A DNA stretch of 55,230 bases from contig NZ_QPGR01000005.1 in assembly GCF_004323845.1 (NCBI RefSeq), positions 1 through 55,230 on the forward strand. The letters are read 5' to 3'. This DNA is from Campylobacter novaezeelandiae (GTDB lineage Bacteria; Campylobacterota; Campylobacteria; Campylobacterales; Campylobacteraceae). Shown here one piece after another: positions 27,162-37,835 of the stretch. Position 1 is the stretch's first letter. Each line of letters starts with the position of its first letter. The notes under the pieces are model-generated. The model saw only the letters and a program-made list of their open reading frames with translations. It ran no database searches and was not told the origin of the DNA. The position numbers and the translations under genes are program-made.

Positions 27162-27578
27162 ATGAGTGGGTATTATGTATATATTTTGCTTGTGCATTTA
27201 ATTTGTGCTATATTTTTTATAGGATATTTATTTGTTGATATTTTTGTTATAAGAAAAGTAAAAAAGAATTATAATGATTTTGACTCTAAACTTTTATCAA
27301 ATACAGCAATTAAAATAATGCCTTTTATAGTTTTAATATTATTTTTAAGTGGTGGAATGTTAGCAAGTTTTCATTTTAAGCCATTAAATGGTTATTTTGC
27401 TATAAAGATTATTTTAGCTTCTATTATTTTTGCTTTGGTGTTATTTTCTTTGTTTTGTCGTTTTATATTTAAAAAGCCAAATCCTTTAGGCAAGATAATA
27501 CATCCTATTGTTTTTATTTTGGCCATGGTGATTGTAATTTTAGCAAAATTAATGAATTATTTTTTTATATCTTTTTAA
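27162..27578 (+). CDS. Small integral membrane protein
   Basis: A 138-aa protein with four membrane helices and little else. It starts [21 protein letters not shown] and ends [12 protein letters not shown]. The His in the first helix and a further His in [12 protein letters not shown] recall haem- or copper-linked CopD-like four-helix proteins, but the match is not decisive. I use the ATG at 27162, which follows AAAAAAGGAG, rather than an upstream in-frame ATG at 27117. A TATAGAAT at ~27132-27139 is a likely -10 box. The end overlaps the convergent trmA by 14 bases. Confidence 0.75.
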   Translation: MSGYYVYILLVHLICAIFFIGYLFVDIFVIRKVKKNYNDFDSKLLSNTAIKIMPFIVLILFLSGGMLASFHFKPLNGYFAIKIILASIIFALVLFSLFCRFIFKKPNPLGKIIHPIVFILAMVIVILAKLMNYFFISF

Positions 27579-28641
27579 GTAAAATACCACATTCTAAATG
27601 TTTGGTATGAACAAATTGATCAAAAAGTGCAAATTTTTTAATTTGATGAGTTTTTAAAAGAAAATCTAAATTTTCTTTTAAACTTAAAGGATTACAAGAA
27701 ATATAAATAATATTATTATAGTTTTTTATTAAATTTATAACCTCTTTATTAAGTCCAGATCTTGGAGGATCAACTAGAACATGAGAGAAATTAAAATCAT
27801 CAAGATTTATATGCTTTAAACGATTAAATTCTCTTTCTTTTTTAAATGCTTGACTAAGTTCTTCGCTTGAAAGTCTTATAAAATCTATATTAGAAATTTG
27901 ATTCAACTCGCAATTTTTTAATGCAAATTGTATATTTTTTTTAGAAAGTTCTGTGGCTAATACTTTTTTAAAACAAGAAGCTAAAGCTATTGTAAAATTT
28001 CCATAACCACAATAAAGCTCCAATAAATCTTTTGTTGTTTCTTGTTTAAGTATTGTTAAAACCCATTCTATCATTTTTTCATTGATTAGGGTATTTGGTT
28101 GTATAAAGCAATCATTATTAAATTCATAAATAAATTCTTTATCAAAAATATTTAGATTTTGGGTAAGAATTTCTTTTTGAAAAATTAATTTTTTCTTTTT
28201 GCTTCTTGCAATAAGATTTAATTGGAGGTTTTTACTTAAATCAGAAAGTTCTTTTTCTATTAAATTTATATCTTTATGATAAAGCAATGTTACGCTTAAT
28301 TCTTTTTTACTTGCTAGAAATTCCACTCCAAAAAGTTTTTCTTTTAATGCAAAATTCTTTTTTATGTAATCAAGCAATAAAGGCATAAGATTACATATTT
28401 TTTCATCGCAAAAATCTAAAGTATCAATAATATATTTTTTCTTAGTTTTTTCATCAAACATAGCATAGAATATATCATCATCTTTGTGATAAAAGGAAAG
28501 CTCAGCTCTTGTTCTATAATGTTTAAAAGAAGAAATAAAAATTTCAAATTCTTCTTTATAATTTTCTTTGAAAAGCTCTTTAATTTGTCTAATTTTTTCT
28601 TCTAAAGTATTATTGATGCACAGTTTAGAAAAATCTTTCAT
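27565..28641 (-). CDS. trmA: tRNA (uracil-5-)-methyltransferase
   Basis: A 358-aa SAM-dependent enzyme making m5U54 in the T loop. The SAM-binding [16 protein letters not shown] lies in the middle of the C-terminal half, the QPN motif is in [13 protein letters not shown], and the catalytic Cys is in [15 protein letters not shown] near the end, after [10 protein letters not shown] set the start at 28641, where ATG overlaps the NhaC stop as ATGA, giving the usual family length; a longer in-frame start at 28710 would run 69 bases into nhaC. Confidence 0.93.
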   Translation of the reverse strand: MKDFSKLCINNTLEEKIRQIKELFKENYKEEFEIFISSFKHYRTRAELSFYHKDDDIFYAMFDEKTKKKYIIDTLDFCDEKICNLMPLLLDYIKKNFALKEKLFGVEFLASKKELSVTLLYHKDINLIEKELSDLSKNLQLNLIARSKKKKLIFQKEILTQNLNIFDKEFIYEFNNDCFIQPNTLINEKMIEWVLTILKQETTKDLLELYCGYGNFTIALASCFKKVLATELSKKNIQFALKNCELNQISNIDFIRLSSEELSQAFKKEREFNRLKHINLDDFNFSHVLVDPPRSGLNKEVINLIKNYNNIIYISCNPLSLKENLDFLLKTHQIKKFALFDQFVHTKHLECGILLKKI

Positions 28642-30359
28642 TCGACTTTTTTTCCAATCATTCTTAACAAAATTACAATAAGTGCTAGATTTAAAGGTAG
28701 GATAATCCACACACTAAATCCTAAAGAGATAGGCAAATAACCAGTGATTAAAGAGATTATACAGATAAATAAAGCATAAGGAATTTGAGTTCTAACGTGT
28801 TCCATATGATCGCATTTTGCACTCATTGAAGAGAGTATAACATTATCTGAAATAGGAGAGCAATGATTTCCAAAAATAGCCCCTGTTAAAACACAGCTTA
28901 TATTAATAACCATATAATGATGCAAAGAATTAGGATCAAATTGATTAAGTTGTGCAATGGCGTAGGCTAAAGGTACGGCCAGTGGCATTAAAATACTCAT
29001 TGTTCCATAACTAGTTCCTATAGCAAAAGAAATTCCCGAGGCAAATAGAAAAATTACCGAAGGAAGAACAAAAGAGGGTAGTTCTCCAACAAGAAGAGAA
29101 ACTATATATTTAGAAGTTCCAAGATCTTTAACTATACTAGAAAGAGACCATGCAAGCAAAAGTAAAACTATAGTAAAAATCATAGTTTTCCAACCATAAA
29201 TCCAAGTTTCTATTGCTTCTTTAAGATCAAAAATCTTCCTTCTAATTCCCATAAAAATGGCAATAATGGCAGAAAATAAAGCAGATTGAAACAATACTAC
29301 AGAAGAATCTGCGTTCCCAAAAGTTGTTCTAAAAGCATAAAAAGATAAAGGATTTTCTTTAACTTTTTTTAACTCATCTCCTTCTAATACGCCAAGTCCA
29401 TTAAAATAAAAACCAACAATACAGAGAAAAATAAGAATAAAAATCGGAATAATAGCACTTGAAGCTTTGATACTTATATTTTCTTTTGGTGCTAAAAATT
29501 GATCTTCTAATTCAGCTGTATTTAGTGCTTGAGATTTGATTTTTGGTGCGACTTCTCCTGTAGTTCTAGCCCTTATTTCTGCTTGATACATAGGTCCAAA
29601 TTCTCTCTTCATTAATGCTGTCATTAAAACAAAAAAAAGCATAAAAATATTATAAAATCTGTAAGGAATAGTTTCTAAAAAAATTCCAAAAGCACTAATA
29701 TTTTCTATACCTATATGATTATAGGCATTTTTAATTAAAGAAACTTCTAGACCTATCCAAGTTGAAATGATAGCTATTCCAGCAACCGGAGCAGCAGTTG
29801 AGTCAATAATAAAAGCAAATTTTTCTCTTGAAATTTTAAATTTATCTGCTAAGGGTCGCATGATGGGACCAACGATTAGCAAATTAGCATAATCATCAAA
29901 AAATATTAAAAGGCCTATGAACCAAGTATTTATTTGAGCGCTTACAGCAGATTTAGCTCTTTTTGCAAAATTTAAAGCTATAGCTTTAGCTCCACCCATT
30001 TTGGTAATAAGAGCTACCAATCCTCCTATGCAAAGAATTTGTAAAATAATTCCAGCATTTAAAGGATCTGAAGTGGAGTGCAAGATATAAGAAATCATTT
30101 TTGTAAATGATTCTAAAAGGGTATTGTAGATATTTAAAAATTGTATCTTTTGACTTAAAAAAATATTAGAAGACAAGCTTAAAAGAAAAGTTCCACTTAA
30201 AACCCCTGCAAACAAAGATAAGATAACATCTTTTGTAACAAAAGCTAAAGCAATTGCTATAATAGGCGGTATAAGAGTAAAAAAACCATATAAATTAGCA
30301 TTAGTATCAGCATCAGCAAATAGAGCAATAGGCATTAAAAATATAAATATAATTTTCAT
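28638..30359 (-). CDS. NhaC-family Na+/H+ antiporter-type transporter
   Basis: A 573-aa polytopic inner-membrane protein. A signal-like first helix ([20 protein letters not shown]) precedes 11-12 helices. [22 protein letters not shown] (as [14 protein letters not shown] then MRPLADKF) and [21 protein letters not shown] and [18 protein letters not shown] are characteristic of the NhaC superfamily. It may exchange Na+ for H+, or like some relatives a carboxylate or amino acid. I choose ATG 30359, which overlaps the upstream SDR stop as ATGA, over 30389. Confidence 0.85.
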   Translation of the reverse strand: MKIIFIFLMPIALFADADTNANLYGFFTLIPPIIAIALAFVTKDVILSLFAGVLSGTFLLSLSSNIFLSQKIQFLNIYNTLLESFTKMISYILHSTSDPLNAGIILQILCIGGLVALITKMGGAKAIALNFAKRAKSAVSAQINTWFIGLLIFFDDYANLLIVGPIMRPLADKFKISREKFAFIIDSTAAPVAGIAIISTWIGLEVSLIKNAYNHIGIENISAFGIFLETIPYRFYNIFMLFFVLMTALMKREFGPMYQAEIRARTTGEVAPKIKSQALNTAELEDQFLAPKENISIKASSAIIPIFILIFLCIVGFYFNGLGVLEGDELKKVKENPLSFYAFRTTFGNADSSVVLFQSALFSAIIAIFMGIRRKIFDLKEAIETWIYGWKTMIFTIVLLLLAWSLSSIVKDLGTSKYIVSLLVGELPSFVLPSVIFLFASGISFAIGTSYGTMSILMPLAVPLAYAIAQLNQFDPNSLHHYMVINISCVLTGAIFGNHCSPISDNVILSSMSAKCDHMEHVRTQIPYALFICIISLITGYLPISLGFSVWIILPLNLALIVILLRMIGKKVE

Positions 30360-31105
30360 GAAAACTTCTCTATATGAAAACCATTCCAAGTTTGTGTAAC
30401 TGGCATAAGTTCTATTTCATTGATATTAATATGTTCTGGAAGATTGATAATGGAAATAATAACTTTTGCAATATCATCAGCGCTAATAAATTTGGTGTTT
30501 TTATAAATTTGTTCTGCTTTTTCTTTATCTCCTTTAAAGCGAACTTCGGAAAATTCTGTTTTACAAAGTCCTGGAGCTATATTGGTAACTTTAATATTGC
30601 TTGATCTTAAATCATTTCTTAATGCAAGAGAAAATTGCCTTACAAATGCTTTTGTGCCACAATATACATTACCGCCAAAATAAGGATTTGTCGCTGCTAC
30701 TGATCCTATATTAAAAATATAAGCATTTTTTTGTTTTCTAAGTATGGGAATGATCACCCTTGCAATATATAAAAAGCCTTTAATATTTGTATCAACCATA
30801 GTATCTATATCTTCTAAACTCAAGCTATCAAATTCGTCTTGATTAAGCGCAAGTCCTGCGTTATTGATTAAAAGGCTAATATCGCTGAATTCTTTGGGTA
30901 AATTTTTAAGTTCAGAATTTATTTTTTCTTTATCACGCACATCTAGTGCAATAATATGGAGTTTATCTTTAAATTTTTCTTTTAAAAGCTTTAATCTTTC
31001 TTCGCGTCTTGCTATGGCTATAACTTTAAAACCTTCATTAATTAATGCTTCTACGCTAGCTCTTCCAAAGCCAGAACTAGCTCCTGTGATTAAAGCTGTT
31101 TTCAT
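30356..31105 (-). CDS. Short-chain dehydrogenase (YdfG-like)
   Basis: A 249-aa cytoplasmic SDR enzyme. The cofactor motif is ITGASSGFGRASVEAL (~6-21), with NNAGLAL at ~85, the catalytic Ser in IGSVAATNPY and the YCGTKAF Tyr-Lys pair (~152-158). The closest described relatives are the 3-hydroxy-acid/serine dehydrogenases of the YdfG type, but the substrate here is unknown. It lies between the ankyrin protein (4-base overlap) and the antiporter (4-base overlap). Confidence 0.9.
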   Translation of the reverse strand: MKTALITGASSGFGRASVEALINEGFKVIAIARREERLKLLKEKFKDKLHIIALDVRDKEKINSELKNLPKEFSDISLLINNAGLALNQDEFDSLSLEDIDTMVDTNIKGFLYIARVIIPILRKQKNAYIFNIGSVAATNPYFGGNVYCGTKAFVRQFSLALRNDLRSSNIKVTNIAPGLCKTEFSEVRFKGDKEKAEQIYKNTKFISADDIAKVIISIINLPEHININEIELMPVTQTWNGFHIEKFS

Positions 31106-32322
31106 TCTAAAGAACCTCCATAAAATAAATTTTCGCTTGGTTTAAGACCTAAAGATTTTAGATATTTAGCATTTTCTTCTTTTTTAGCGGCTAAAGCAAA
31201 GTCTAAGGCATTAAAACCTAAATCATCTTTTTCAAAAAGTTTTACGCCTTTTTGCACCAAAAGTTTTAAAATTTCCGTATTTCCGTATGCTGCAGCATGC
31301 ATTAGGACATTTTTAGAAGTATGTTCAAGAGCACAAAAGGTTATAAAATAAGGTGTATCACTTTCTATATTGGCGCTTAGTGCTAGTTTTTCATTGTTGT
31401 TAATGTATTTATGATTTACATCTGCCTTATTATTAAGTAAAAGTTCTATGATGTCTTTTTTTTGAAATTCTATAGCATAAAAAAGAGGAGTTTTTCCAAA
31501 TGCATTACTTTGGTTTACATTTGCTCCTTGTTCGATTAAAAATTTTGTATTTTGATAATTCTCTAAAGCATAAAAAATAGCACTTTCATATCCTTCATCA
31601 AGCTTGGCACCAAAATCTAAAAGAGTTTGAATAATTGTTGTGTTTCTTTGATTTAATAAGGCAGATCTTAATGCTATAGTGAGTTCTGTTCTAGAGGGAT
31701 TATTTGTGTAAATAAATTGTTTTAAACAGCTTTCGTTACAATTTTTATTTTCAAGTATTTTGGATATTGGTAAAATATCTTTTATAATTTTTGTTTCACC
31801 AACTGCCCAATTTAAAAATTCATTTAAGGCTTGCTTTGCTAAAAAAAACGAAGTTGTTTTATCCAAATTAAATGTTTTTTGATAATAGTTTTCTAAAGGT
31901 TTTAAAGCGTTGTTGTATTTTTGCCAAAAAGATTGGTAAAGTCTAAAATTTCCTATACTTTGATAAGCCCAATATTTAAAATAAGTATTTAGTTCTTGGT
32001 ATTTTTTATCTAGATTTGTTTTTCTTTCAAGCTCTTTTTGGTAAGCTAAAGGATCAATAGAAATCTTTAATAACAAAAGATTAAACTCTGTAAGCTTTGG
32101 CAAATAAGATATACCCGAACAAGAACTATTGCTTCCTCTTATTTCATTAGAAATCTTATAAAGATCTTTTGTAAAAATTGCATTTTTTAAAGACTCTTTA
32201 CAATTGTCAATTTTATTAATGATATTTTGATCAGATAAATCAAATTTTTGGTTTAAGATATTTTTACAATCAAAAGCTAATATAGAAGAAAGAGATAATA
32301 TAAGAGAAAATAAAAATTTCAA
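31102..32322 (-). CDS. Secreted ankyrin-repeat protein
   Basis: A 406-aa protein with a signal peptide (~1-17, MKFLFSLILSLSSILAF then DCKNI). A helical N-terminal domain (~20-205) has several Cys that could form disulfides. Ankyrin repeats (~215-400) follow, seen as GYESAIFYALENYQNTKFLIEQG, FGKTPLFYAIEFQKKDIIELLL, KNVLMHAAAYGNTEILKLLVQKG and GFNALDFALAAKKEENAKYLK. It is likely periplasmic and a protein-binding scaffold; the partner is unknown. The start is TTG at 32322, 5 bases after AAAAGGA. It leads a four-gene operon with SDR, antiporter and trmA. Confidence 0.87.
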   Translation of the reverse strand: MKFLFSLILSLSSILAFDCKNILNQKFDLSDQNIINKIDNCKESLKNAIFTKDLYKISNEIRGSNSSCSGISYLPKLTEFNLLLLKISIDPLAYQKELERKTNLDKKYQELNTYFKYWAYQSIGNFRLYQSFWQKYNNALKPLENYYQKTFNLDKTTSFFLAKQALNEFLNWAVGETKIIKDILPISKILENKNCNESCLKQFIYTNNPSRTELTIALRSALLNQRNTTIIQTLLDFGAKLDEGYESAIFYALENYQNTKFLIEQGANVNQSNAFGKTPLFYAIEFQKKDIIELLLNNKADVNHKYINNNEKLALSANIESDTPYFITFCALEHTSKNVLMHAAAYGNTEILKLLVQKGVKLFEKDDLGFNALDFALAAKKEENAKYLKSLGLKPSENLFYGGSLE

Positions 32323-32419
32323 TTTAATCCTTTTTTGTGTTAAACTTCAAGTTTAAATCGGCATTTGCTTAATAATTTTTTATTAAAAATAATCAATTGT
32401 TTTTAGAAAAGTAGAATAA

Positions 32420-32425
32420 TATAAT
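32420..32425 (+). promoter_or_regulatory. Promoter -10 box of ogt
   Basis: TATAAT lies 22 bases before the ogt ATG, followed by an AAGGA ribosome site. The intergenic space is shared with the divergent ankyrin-protein gene. Confidence 0.65.
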
Positions 32426-32447
32426 TTTCTTTATTTAAGGATAAATA

Positions 32448-32897
32448 ATGTTTAAAATTTGTTTTAAATCCCCTTTATGTTACTTATCTCTACATAGTGA
32501 TGGAAAATTTTTGACTAAGGTTGATTTTCATCAAACTTATTTTGAAGATAAAAGTTGCGAAGTATTAGAACAAGCAAAAGAAGAATTAAAACTTTATTTT
32601 TCAGGTAAATTAAAGGAATTTAAAACACCTTTAAAATTTAAAGGAAGCGAATTTGAACAAAAAGTATACAAAGCTTTAATTCAAATTCCTTATGGAGTTT
32701 TATTAACTTATAAGGATATAGCTTTAAAAATAGCTCATCCTAAGACTTTTCGCGCTGTGGGTAATGCTAATTCTAAAAATGATATTCCTATTTTTATTCC
32801 TTGTCATAGGGTAGTAGCAAGTAATGGGATTGGCGGATATAATGGGGGCTTGGAGATTAAAAAATTTTTAATTGACCTTGAAAAATCAGTCAAATAG
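32448..32897 (+). CDS. ogt: Methylated-DNA-protein cysteine methyltransferase
   Basis: A 149-aa DNA repair protein that moves O6-alkyl groups from guanine to its own Cys. The active-site IFIPCHRVVASNGIGGYNGG (~116-135) and the helix-turn-helix with YGVLLTYKDIALKIAHPKTFRAVGNA (as YGVLLTYKDIA and RAVGNANSKNDIP) are textbook. It has no N-terminal Ada domain. The end overlaps a convergent gene by 12 bases. Confidence 0.95.
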   Translation: MFKICFKSPLCYLSLHSDGKFLTKVDFHQTYFEDKSCEVLEQAKEELKLYFSGKLKEFKTPLKFKGSEFEQKVYKALIQIPYGVLLTYKDIALKIAHPKTFRAVGNANSKNDIPIFIPCHRVVASNGIGGYNGGLEIKKFLIDLEKSVK

Positions 32898-33830
32898 GTT
32901 TGATTCTTCTATCTCATTTTGCAAACAAAAATCTTTAATATAGTTTTTATGTTCATCTAGTATAAGACAGTACTTAAAATCTTTGTTTTTTAAATCAAAA
33001 ATATGAGAATACGAAAAATCACAAAATAAAGAATTTTTTAAAGCGGATTTAAAACCTTTAATATTTTTAAAATTTTCTTTAAAAAATTCAAAATCGTTTT
33101 CATTAAAAACAAAAATAAGAGCTCTATCGCTTTTTCCAAATTCAGCAGGCTTAAAATCATAATGTATAAAATAAATTTGAAAAAAATCTAATTTATTTAG
33201 ATTAAAACGAATATCACGTTTTTTTTCTTGTAAAAAGGATATAAAATTAGCAAAAATTTGTGCATAAATAAAAGGTAATTTTATATTTTTAAAATATATG
33301 TTTTCACAAATTAAATTTATATAAAAAGGACTCGAACTTTCTAATAAGGCAAAATTAACTTGATTAAGTTGATCAAAATTGGCACAAAGTTTTAAAATAT
33401 AATTTTTATTGCTAGAGCAAAAAATTTCATTTTTATCGGCTTTAATCAAAGAGTTAAAATCTAAAAAAATATTCTCTTGTAAACTTTTTAAATAAAATGC
33501 TTTTGCAAAATGAATTTCATTAGGATTGCATAGTAAAAATTTAAATTCTTTTTCTTCACATAAAAAACGTAAAAGTCTAAAAATAGATACTTCTAAATTT
33601 TGGCTTTGTAGATAAAAAATTTCTTTATCTAATATAGGAATTTCTTTTTCATAGACAATAACAAAAGCCCCTTTTTTAATAGCTTCTTTTATTTCTAGCT
33701 CATCATTTGAAAAAAAAGCATAAGCGTATTTTACTTCATTTAAATTAAGGCTAAAACCTTCTACGCTTAAGACCTTTCCTTCGTTGATAATTTTTGTATT
33801 TAAAAGTTCATTAAGATTTGAAATATTCAT
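32886..33830 (-). CDS. Hypothetical protein downstream of metG
   Basis: A 314-aa soluble protein rich in Phe, Lys and Asn. The N-terminal ~75 residues (LSVEGFSLNLNEVKYAYAFF, then IKEAIKKGAFVIVYEKEIPI) resemble the small N-terminal domain of MurE/MurF ligases, but no ATP-binding GTNGKT-type motif follows. It may therefore be a degenerate Mur-like protein conserved in Campylobacter. The ATG overlaps the metG stop by 4 bases, so the two are cotranscribed. Function is unknown. Confidence 0.7.
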   Translation of the reverse strand: MNISNLNELLNTKIINEGKVLSVEGFSLNLNEVKYAYAFFSNDELEIKEAIKKGAFVIVYEKEIPILDKEIFYLQSQNLEVSIFRLLRFLCEEKEFKFLLCNPNEIHFAKAFYLKSLQENIFLDFNSLIKADKNEIFCSSNKNYILKLCANFDQLNQVNFALLESSSPFYINLICENIYFKNIKLPFIYAQIFANFISFLQEKKRDIRFNLNKLDFFQIYFIHYDFKPAEFGKSDRALIFVFNENDFEFFKENFKNIKGFKSALKNSLFCDFSYSHIFDLKNKDFKYCLILDEHKNYIKDFCLQNEIEESNLFD

Positions 33831-35692
33831 CCTATTAAAGAGCCGTTTTCTACCAACTGTTCAGGAGTTATTAATACAAGTTTATCCCCGCTTTTAGCAC
33901 TAAGAATCATACCATCACTTTCGTATCCAAAAATTTTTGCTTTTTTAAGATTGCTTAATACACAAATTTGTTTTCCTATTAAATCTTTTGGATTATAGTG
34001 TTTAGCGATCCCTGAAATTACTTGTCTTATTTCATTATCTTCAAGTTCAAGTTCAAATCTTAAAAGTTTATCGCTTCCTGGTATGGCTTGACAATCTTTA
34101 ACTAGGCCTATTTTGATTTCAATTTTAGAGAAATCTTCTATTTTAATTTTTGCTTTATTTTCTTGTTTTATTTCATTTTCTTTTTGGCTTTTTTGTTCAA
34201 TTTTAGGAAATAAAGCTTCACAAGGAGAAGCTTTAAAATCCAAAAGTTCATTATTTAAAATGAGTTTTTGATAAGTTTTGCTTGATATTTCAAAATTTAA
34301 AGCTTTAGCAACTTTTTTTGTGCTATTTGGCAATACTGGATTTAAAAGTATGCTAACTTGTGCTAGGATATTTGCACAAAGAGAGATTAGAGCATTTGCT
34401 TTTTTATTTTCGTTGTTTTTGATTAAATTCCAAGGTTCATATTTGCTTATGCTTAAATTTGCTACATTTAAAGCCTTAAAGAGTTCTTCTAAATAATGAT
34501 TAGTTTGTAAAACTTCTAAAAAATTAATAGCTTCTTTTAAATGTTTTTTTGCTTGCTGATATTCTTCGCTAAAATATATTAAAACGTCTTTATGATCTAT
34601 GTAATTTTGGGAGTATTTTGCACTCATTCCTATAATACGTCCAAGTAAATTTCCAAATTCATTACTAAGTTCTGCATTGATATGATTGATTAAAGATTGT
34701 TCATTAAAATCTCCATCATTGCCAAAAGATACCTCTTTAAGAAGAAAATATCTAAAAGCTTCTAATCCATAAGTATGAGCAATTTTTCTAGGATCTATAA
34801 TATTGCCTTTAGATTTACTCATTTTTTCTCCATCTTGTATCCACCATCCGTGTGCTGCTACAAATTTTGGTAGAGGTAAATTTGCACTCATTAAAAAAGC
34901 AGGCCAATAAATAGCGTGAAAACGTAAGATATCTTTTCCTACCAAATGTATATGTGCAGGCCAAAATTTTGAATTTTCATCTTGCAAAGAACTTACATAG
35001 ATAAAAAGTGCATCAAGCCAAACATAAATAATATGTTTATCGTCTTTTAATTCTTTTGGAAGTTTAATTCCCCAATTAAAACTTGTTCTAGTAATCGAAA
35101 GATCTTTTAAGCCATTTTGAACAAAATTAATAAGTTCATTTTTTTTATTTTTAGGCAGTATAGGATCGGATTCTTCATACCATTTTAAAATTTTATCTTG
35201 ATATTTTGAAAGCCTAAAGAAATAACTTTCTTCTTTTAAAAGAGAAGTTTCTTTTCCGCAATCTGGGCAACAAAGATGATTGATTAGTTGAGTTGGAGTA
35301 AAAAAACTTTCACAAGAGATGCAATAATGTCCTTCATATTCATCTTTATAAATATCTCCTTTTTCATACATTTTTAGAAAAATATTTTGAACAAAATCAA
35401 TATGTTTTTGATCAGTAGTTCTTGCGTATATATCATAAGTAATTTCAAATTCATCCCAGAGTTTTTTAAATTCTAAGCTTATTTTATCGGCGTATTCTTT
35501 TGCAGAGTTATTGTGATTTTTGGCAGCTTGTTCTATTTTTTGTCCATGTTCGTCTGTGCCTGTTAAAAATTTTGTTTCATATCCTTGTAAGCGATAAAAT
35601 CTTGCCATTGTATCGGCTAAAATTGTAGTATAGGCATGACCTAGATGAGGTTTATCGTTTACATAATAAATTGGTGTAGTTATATAACGCAT
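33827..35692 (-). CDS. metG: Methionyl-tRNA synthetase
   Basis: A 621-aa class I synthetase. It has TPIYYVNDKPHLGHAYTTI (~5-23, HIGH-type), a zinc knuckle CISCESFFTP...CCPDCGKE (~125-150) and DGEKMSKSKGNIIDP (~290-304, KMSKS). The C-terminal EMAPII-like tRNA-binding domain (~515-621) includes KIEIKIGLVKDCQAIPGSDK and the IRQVISGIAKHY segment. Length and order are typical. It lies 21 bases downstream of a small Cys-rich gene. Confidence 0.96.
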   Translation of the reverse strand: MRYITTPIYYVNDKPHLGHAYTTILADTMARFYRLQGYETKFLTGTDEHGQKIEQAAKNHNNSAKEYADKISLEFKKLWDEFEITYDIYARTTDQKHIDFVQNIFLKMYEKGDIYKDEYEGHYCISCESFFTPTQLINHLCCPDCGKETSLLKEESYFFRLSKYQDKILKWYEESDPILPKNKKNELINFVQNGLKDLSITRTSFNWGIKLPKELKDDKHIIYVWLDALFIYVSSLQDENSKFWPAHIHLVGKDILRFHAIYWPAFLMSANLPLPKFVAAHGWWIQDGEKMSKSKGNIIDPRKIAHTYGLEAFRYFLLKEVSFGNDGDFNEQSLINHINAELSNEFGNLLGRIIGMSAKYSQNYIDHKDVLIYFSEEYQQAKKHLKEAINFLEVLQTNHYLEELFKALNVANLSISKYEPWNLIKNNENKKANALISLCANILAQVSILLNPVLPNSTKKVAKALNFEISSKTYQKLILNNELLDFKASPCEALFPKIEQKSQKENEIKQENKAKIKIEDFSKIEIKIGLVKDCQAIPGSDKLLRFELELEDNEIRQVISGIAKHYNPKDLIGKQICVLSNLKKAKIFGYESDGMILSAKSGDKLVLITPEQLVENGSLIG

Positions 35693-35713
35693 CTTTTTCC
35701 TTTAGTTAAATTT

Positions 35714-35917
35714 TTAAAAGTCAAAACCACCTTCATTTTTTCCTTTTGACATACTATTATAAACTGCATCTACATAATTTTTACGTGTTTGACAAGTAAA
35801 AATTTCAGGGCAATTATAACAAGAAGTAAGATTTTTTGTTCTTTGACAATTTTCTAGTTTTTCTTTATTTTGTTGCAGGTTTTTTTCAAAATTATCAAGA
35901 ATGACTGCTTCTTCCAT
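35714..35917 (-). CDS. Small Cys-rich conserved protein
   Basis: A 67-aa protein with a compact Cys cluster: ENCQRTKNLTSCYNCPEIFTCQ (as NCQRTKNLTSC and CYNCPEIFTC), four Cys in a C-x8-C-x2-C-x5-C arrangement that suggests a metal site. The C terminus ends SKGKNEGGFDF. It sits between fbp (1-base gap) and metG. I recognise it only as a conserved small protein of this group; function is unknown. Confidence 0.8.
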   Translation of the reverse strand: MEEAVILDNFEKNLQQNKEKLENCQRTKNLTSCYNCPEIFTCQTRKNYVDAVYNSMSKGKNEGGFDF

Positions 35918-35918
35918 A

Positions 35919-36764
35919 TTAATTAGCCTTATTAAAATTTAAAAGTTTTTGAATTTCATATTTTGATCCAAAGAAACAAGGTGTACTAGCATGAATTTCT
36001 TTAAATTTGAGATCTAATAAAGAAGTGTTATCTCCATTGCTTGTAAGCCCACCAGCTTTTTCTATAATAAAAGCTAAAGGAAAGACTTCAAAAAATGCTC
36101 TTAATTTTCCATTTGGGGCATCTTCTGTAGCAGGATAACTAAACAATCCGCCTTTTTTAATTAAAATTTGATGTATATCACTGACCATTGCCCCAGAATA
36201 TCTTAGTCTATAACCTTCGTTAAATAATTCTTGTATAAAATTTTTATGTTTATTGCTCCAAAATTTTTGACTTGCACCTGTTGCGTTGATTTTTCCTTTT
36301 TCTTGCATGTGAAGCTCTTGTATAAAAACAAAATGATTATTTTGATCCAAGCGATAAAGTTTTGGTAAATCTTCGCAAATTACAAGTTCAACTCTAGGTC
36401 CATATATACTATAAACAGCCGCTTTTAAATTTTTTGCATCAGCTTCTTGCTCATAAATGGCAAAAATAGATCCTATGGCAAAATTTACATCCATTAAAGA
36501 AGAACCATCTAAAGGATCATAAGCTATGATATATTTAGCTTTTTCATTGATTGTTAATTCTTCTTGCTTTTCTTCGCTAATTAAAGCCTTGATATTTGGA
36601 CATTCTTTCAAAGTATTTGTAATGATTTGATCGCTTAAAATATCAAATTTAAGTTGAGTGTCTCCTGTGTTATTTTGGGTTTTTTCATAGGAGGTATCTG
36701 GAAATTTAAGTTCGTTTGAGATTTTAATTACAGCTTTTTTTATAAAATCAAAAATTTCTTGCAT
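35919..36764 (-). CDS. fbp: Fructose-1,6-bisphosphatase, class I
   Basis: A 281-aa gluconeogenic phosphatase, matching Campylobacter's use of amino and organic acids rather than glucose. The metal-binding [20 protein letters not shown] (~84-103) is diagnostic, with SEEKQEE upstream for a further metal ligand, and [20 protein letters not shown] and the [10 protein letters not shown] motif near the C terminus. It is cotranscribed with mobB (10-base gap) and the metG group. Confidence 0.95.
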   Translation of the reverse strand: MQEIFDFIKKAVIKISNELKFPDTSYEKTQNNTGDTQLKFDILSDQIITNTLKECPNIKALISEEKQEELTINEKAKYIIAYDPLDGSSLMDVNFAIGSIFAIYEQEADAKNLKAAVYSIYGPRVELVICEDLPKLYRLDQNNHFVFIQELHMQEKGKINATGASQKFWSNKHKNFIQELFNEGYRLRYSGAMVSDIHQILIKKGGLFSYPATEDAPNGKLRAFFEVFPLAFIIEKAGGLTSNGDNTSLLDLKFKEIHASTPCFFGSKYEIQKLLNFNKAN

Positions 36765-36774
36765 ATATTTTTCC

Positions 36775-37254
36775 TTATATTTTTTTTGCGTGTTCTAAAA
36801 TGTAAGTATAGATTCCTTCTATATCATCTAAATAAAGCCATTTAAGATTTTTATTTGTAATTTCTTTATAAGAAGCAATAGCGTCTGAAAAAGCAAAATA
36901 ACTTTCATCAATTTCTTTACAAAATACACTAATTCTTGGAAGATCAAGCGTTTTTAAACCTTCAACTAAACATATATCAAAATCTTTTACCATTTTAATA
37001 CTTTCTAAAATATCTCGTTCTTGATGAGAAAAAAAAGTTGTTCTGGTAGGGCTTAAAACAATAACTTCGGCACCACTTTGAAAAAAACGAAAGCTATCTT
37101 TTCCATTAAAATCAAATTGAGCTTTATCAGAAGGGTCATGTTTTATGATCAAAACTTTAAGATTGTTCTGTATCATTTTTTGAGTGATTTTTGTAATTAA
37201 TGTTGTTTTTCCAGAATTTGAAGGCCCGCTAAAAGCCATAATAGATTTTGTCAT
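36775..37254 (-). CDS. mobB: Molybdopterin-guanine dinucleotide biosynthesis adaptor MobB
   Basis: A 159-aa P-loop GTPase. [20 protein letters not shown] (~8-27) is the Walker [10 protein letters not shown] at ~35-43, [20 protein letters not shown] at ~52-71 and [17 protein letters not shown] (~94-110) match MobB. It assists MobA in making the MGD form of the molybdenum cofactor used by formate dehydrogenase and nitrate/TMAO reductases. It is first in the fbp-metG operon. Confidence 0.92.
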   Translation of the reverse strand: MTKSIMAFSGPSNSGKTTLITKITQKMIQNNLKVLIIKHDPSDKAQFDFNGKDSFRFFQSGAEVIVLSPTRTTFFSHQERDILESIKMVKDFDICLVEGLKTLDLPRISVFCKEIDESYFAFSDAIASYKEITNKNLKWLYLDDIEGIYTYILEHAKKI

Positions 37255-37349
37255 TTTTTCTCTTTGGATATTTTTTTGGAATTATACCTTATTTAAAGCA
37301 AAAAATAGAGACAAAAAGTTATAATTACTAAAAATTTTAGGGTTTATTG

Positions 37350-37835
37350 ATGAAAATTTTTATTTTAGTATTGATTCTTTTTTTATTTAATGCTTGCTCT
37401 TTAAAAGATGATAAAATTACTGAGATTAATTTAAAAACACAAACTTTAATGTTTTCTCAAAAAAAGAAAATTGATGATGGAAAATTAAGCTCTGTAATCA
37501 CTATAAGTTATTTAAATCCTGTTTTAGATGAGAAGGCAAAAGAGGATGAATTTGCATTGCAAATTACTCCTAATACATTTAATATAGATCATTTAAAAGT
37601 TTATATTAATGATAAAGAAGCCATGATATCTAAAATAGATAAAAATAGTAAATATTTAAAATATTTATTTCAAAATGAATTTACTAGCTATTTTAAATTT
37701 TCCCTACCTTCTAATCAAAATGAAACAAATCTTAAAATTAAGATTTGTTTAAATCATTGTTTTGAGCTAAATTTTCAAAAATATCCGAAATCTTTATATT
37801 ATCGTTCAGAAGATATCGATACACAATATAATTAG
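37350..37835 (+). CDS. Putative lipoprotein
   Basis: A 161-aa protein with a lipoprotein signal: MKIFILVLILFLFNACSLKD, with the lipobox Cys at ~16. The mature part is mainly beta, without recognised domain; two late Cys lie in ICLNHCFEL. The ATG at 37350 is used, not the TTG at 37347. Its last 98 bases overlap the end of the convergent slt gene. Function is unknown. Confidence 0.78.
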   Translation: MKIFILVLILFLFNACSLKDDKITEINLKTQTLMFSQKKKIDDGKLSSVITISYLNPVLDEKAKEDEFALQITPNTFNIDHLKVYINDKEAMISKIDKNSKYLKYLFQNEFTSYFKFSLPSNQNETNLKIKICLNHCFELNFQKYPKSLYYRSEDIDTQYN

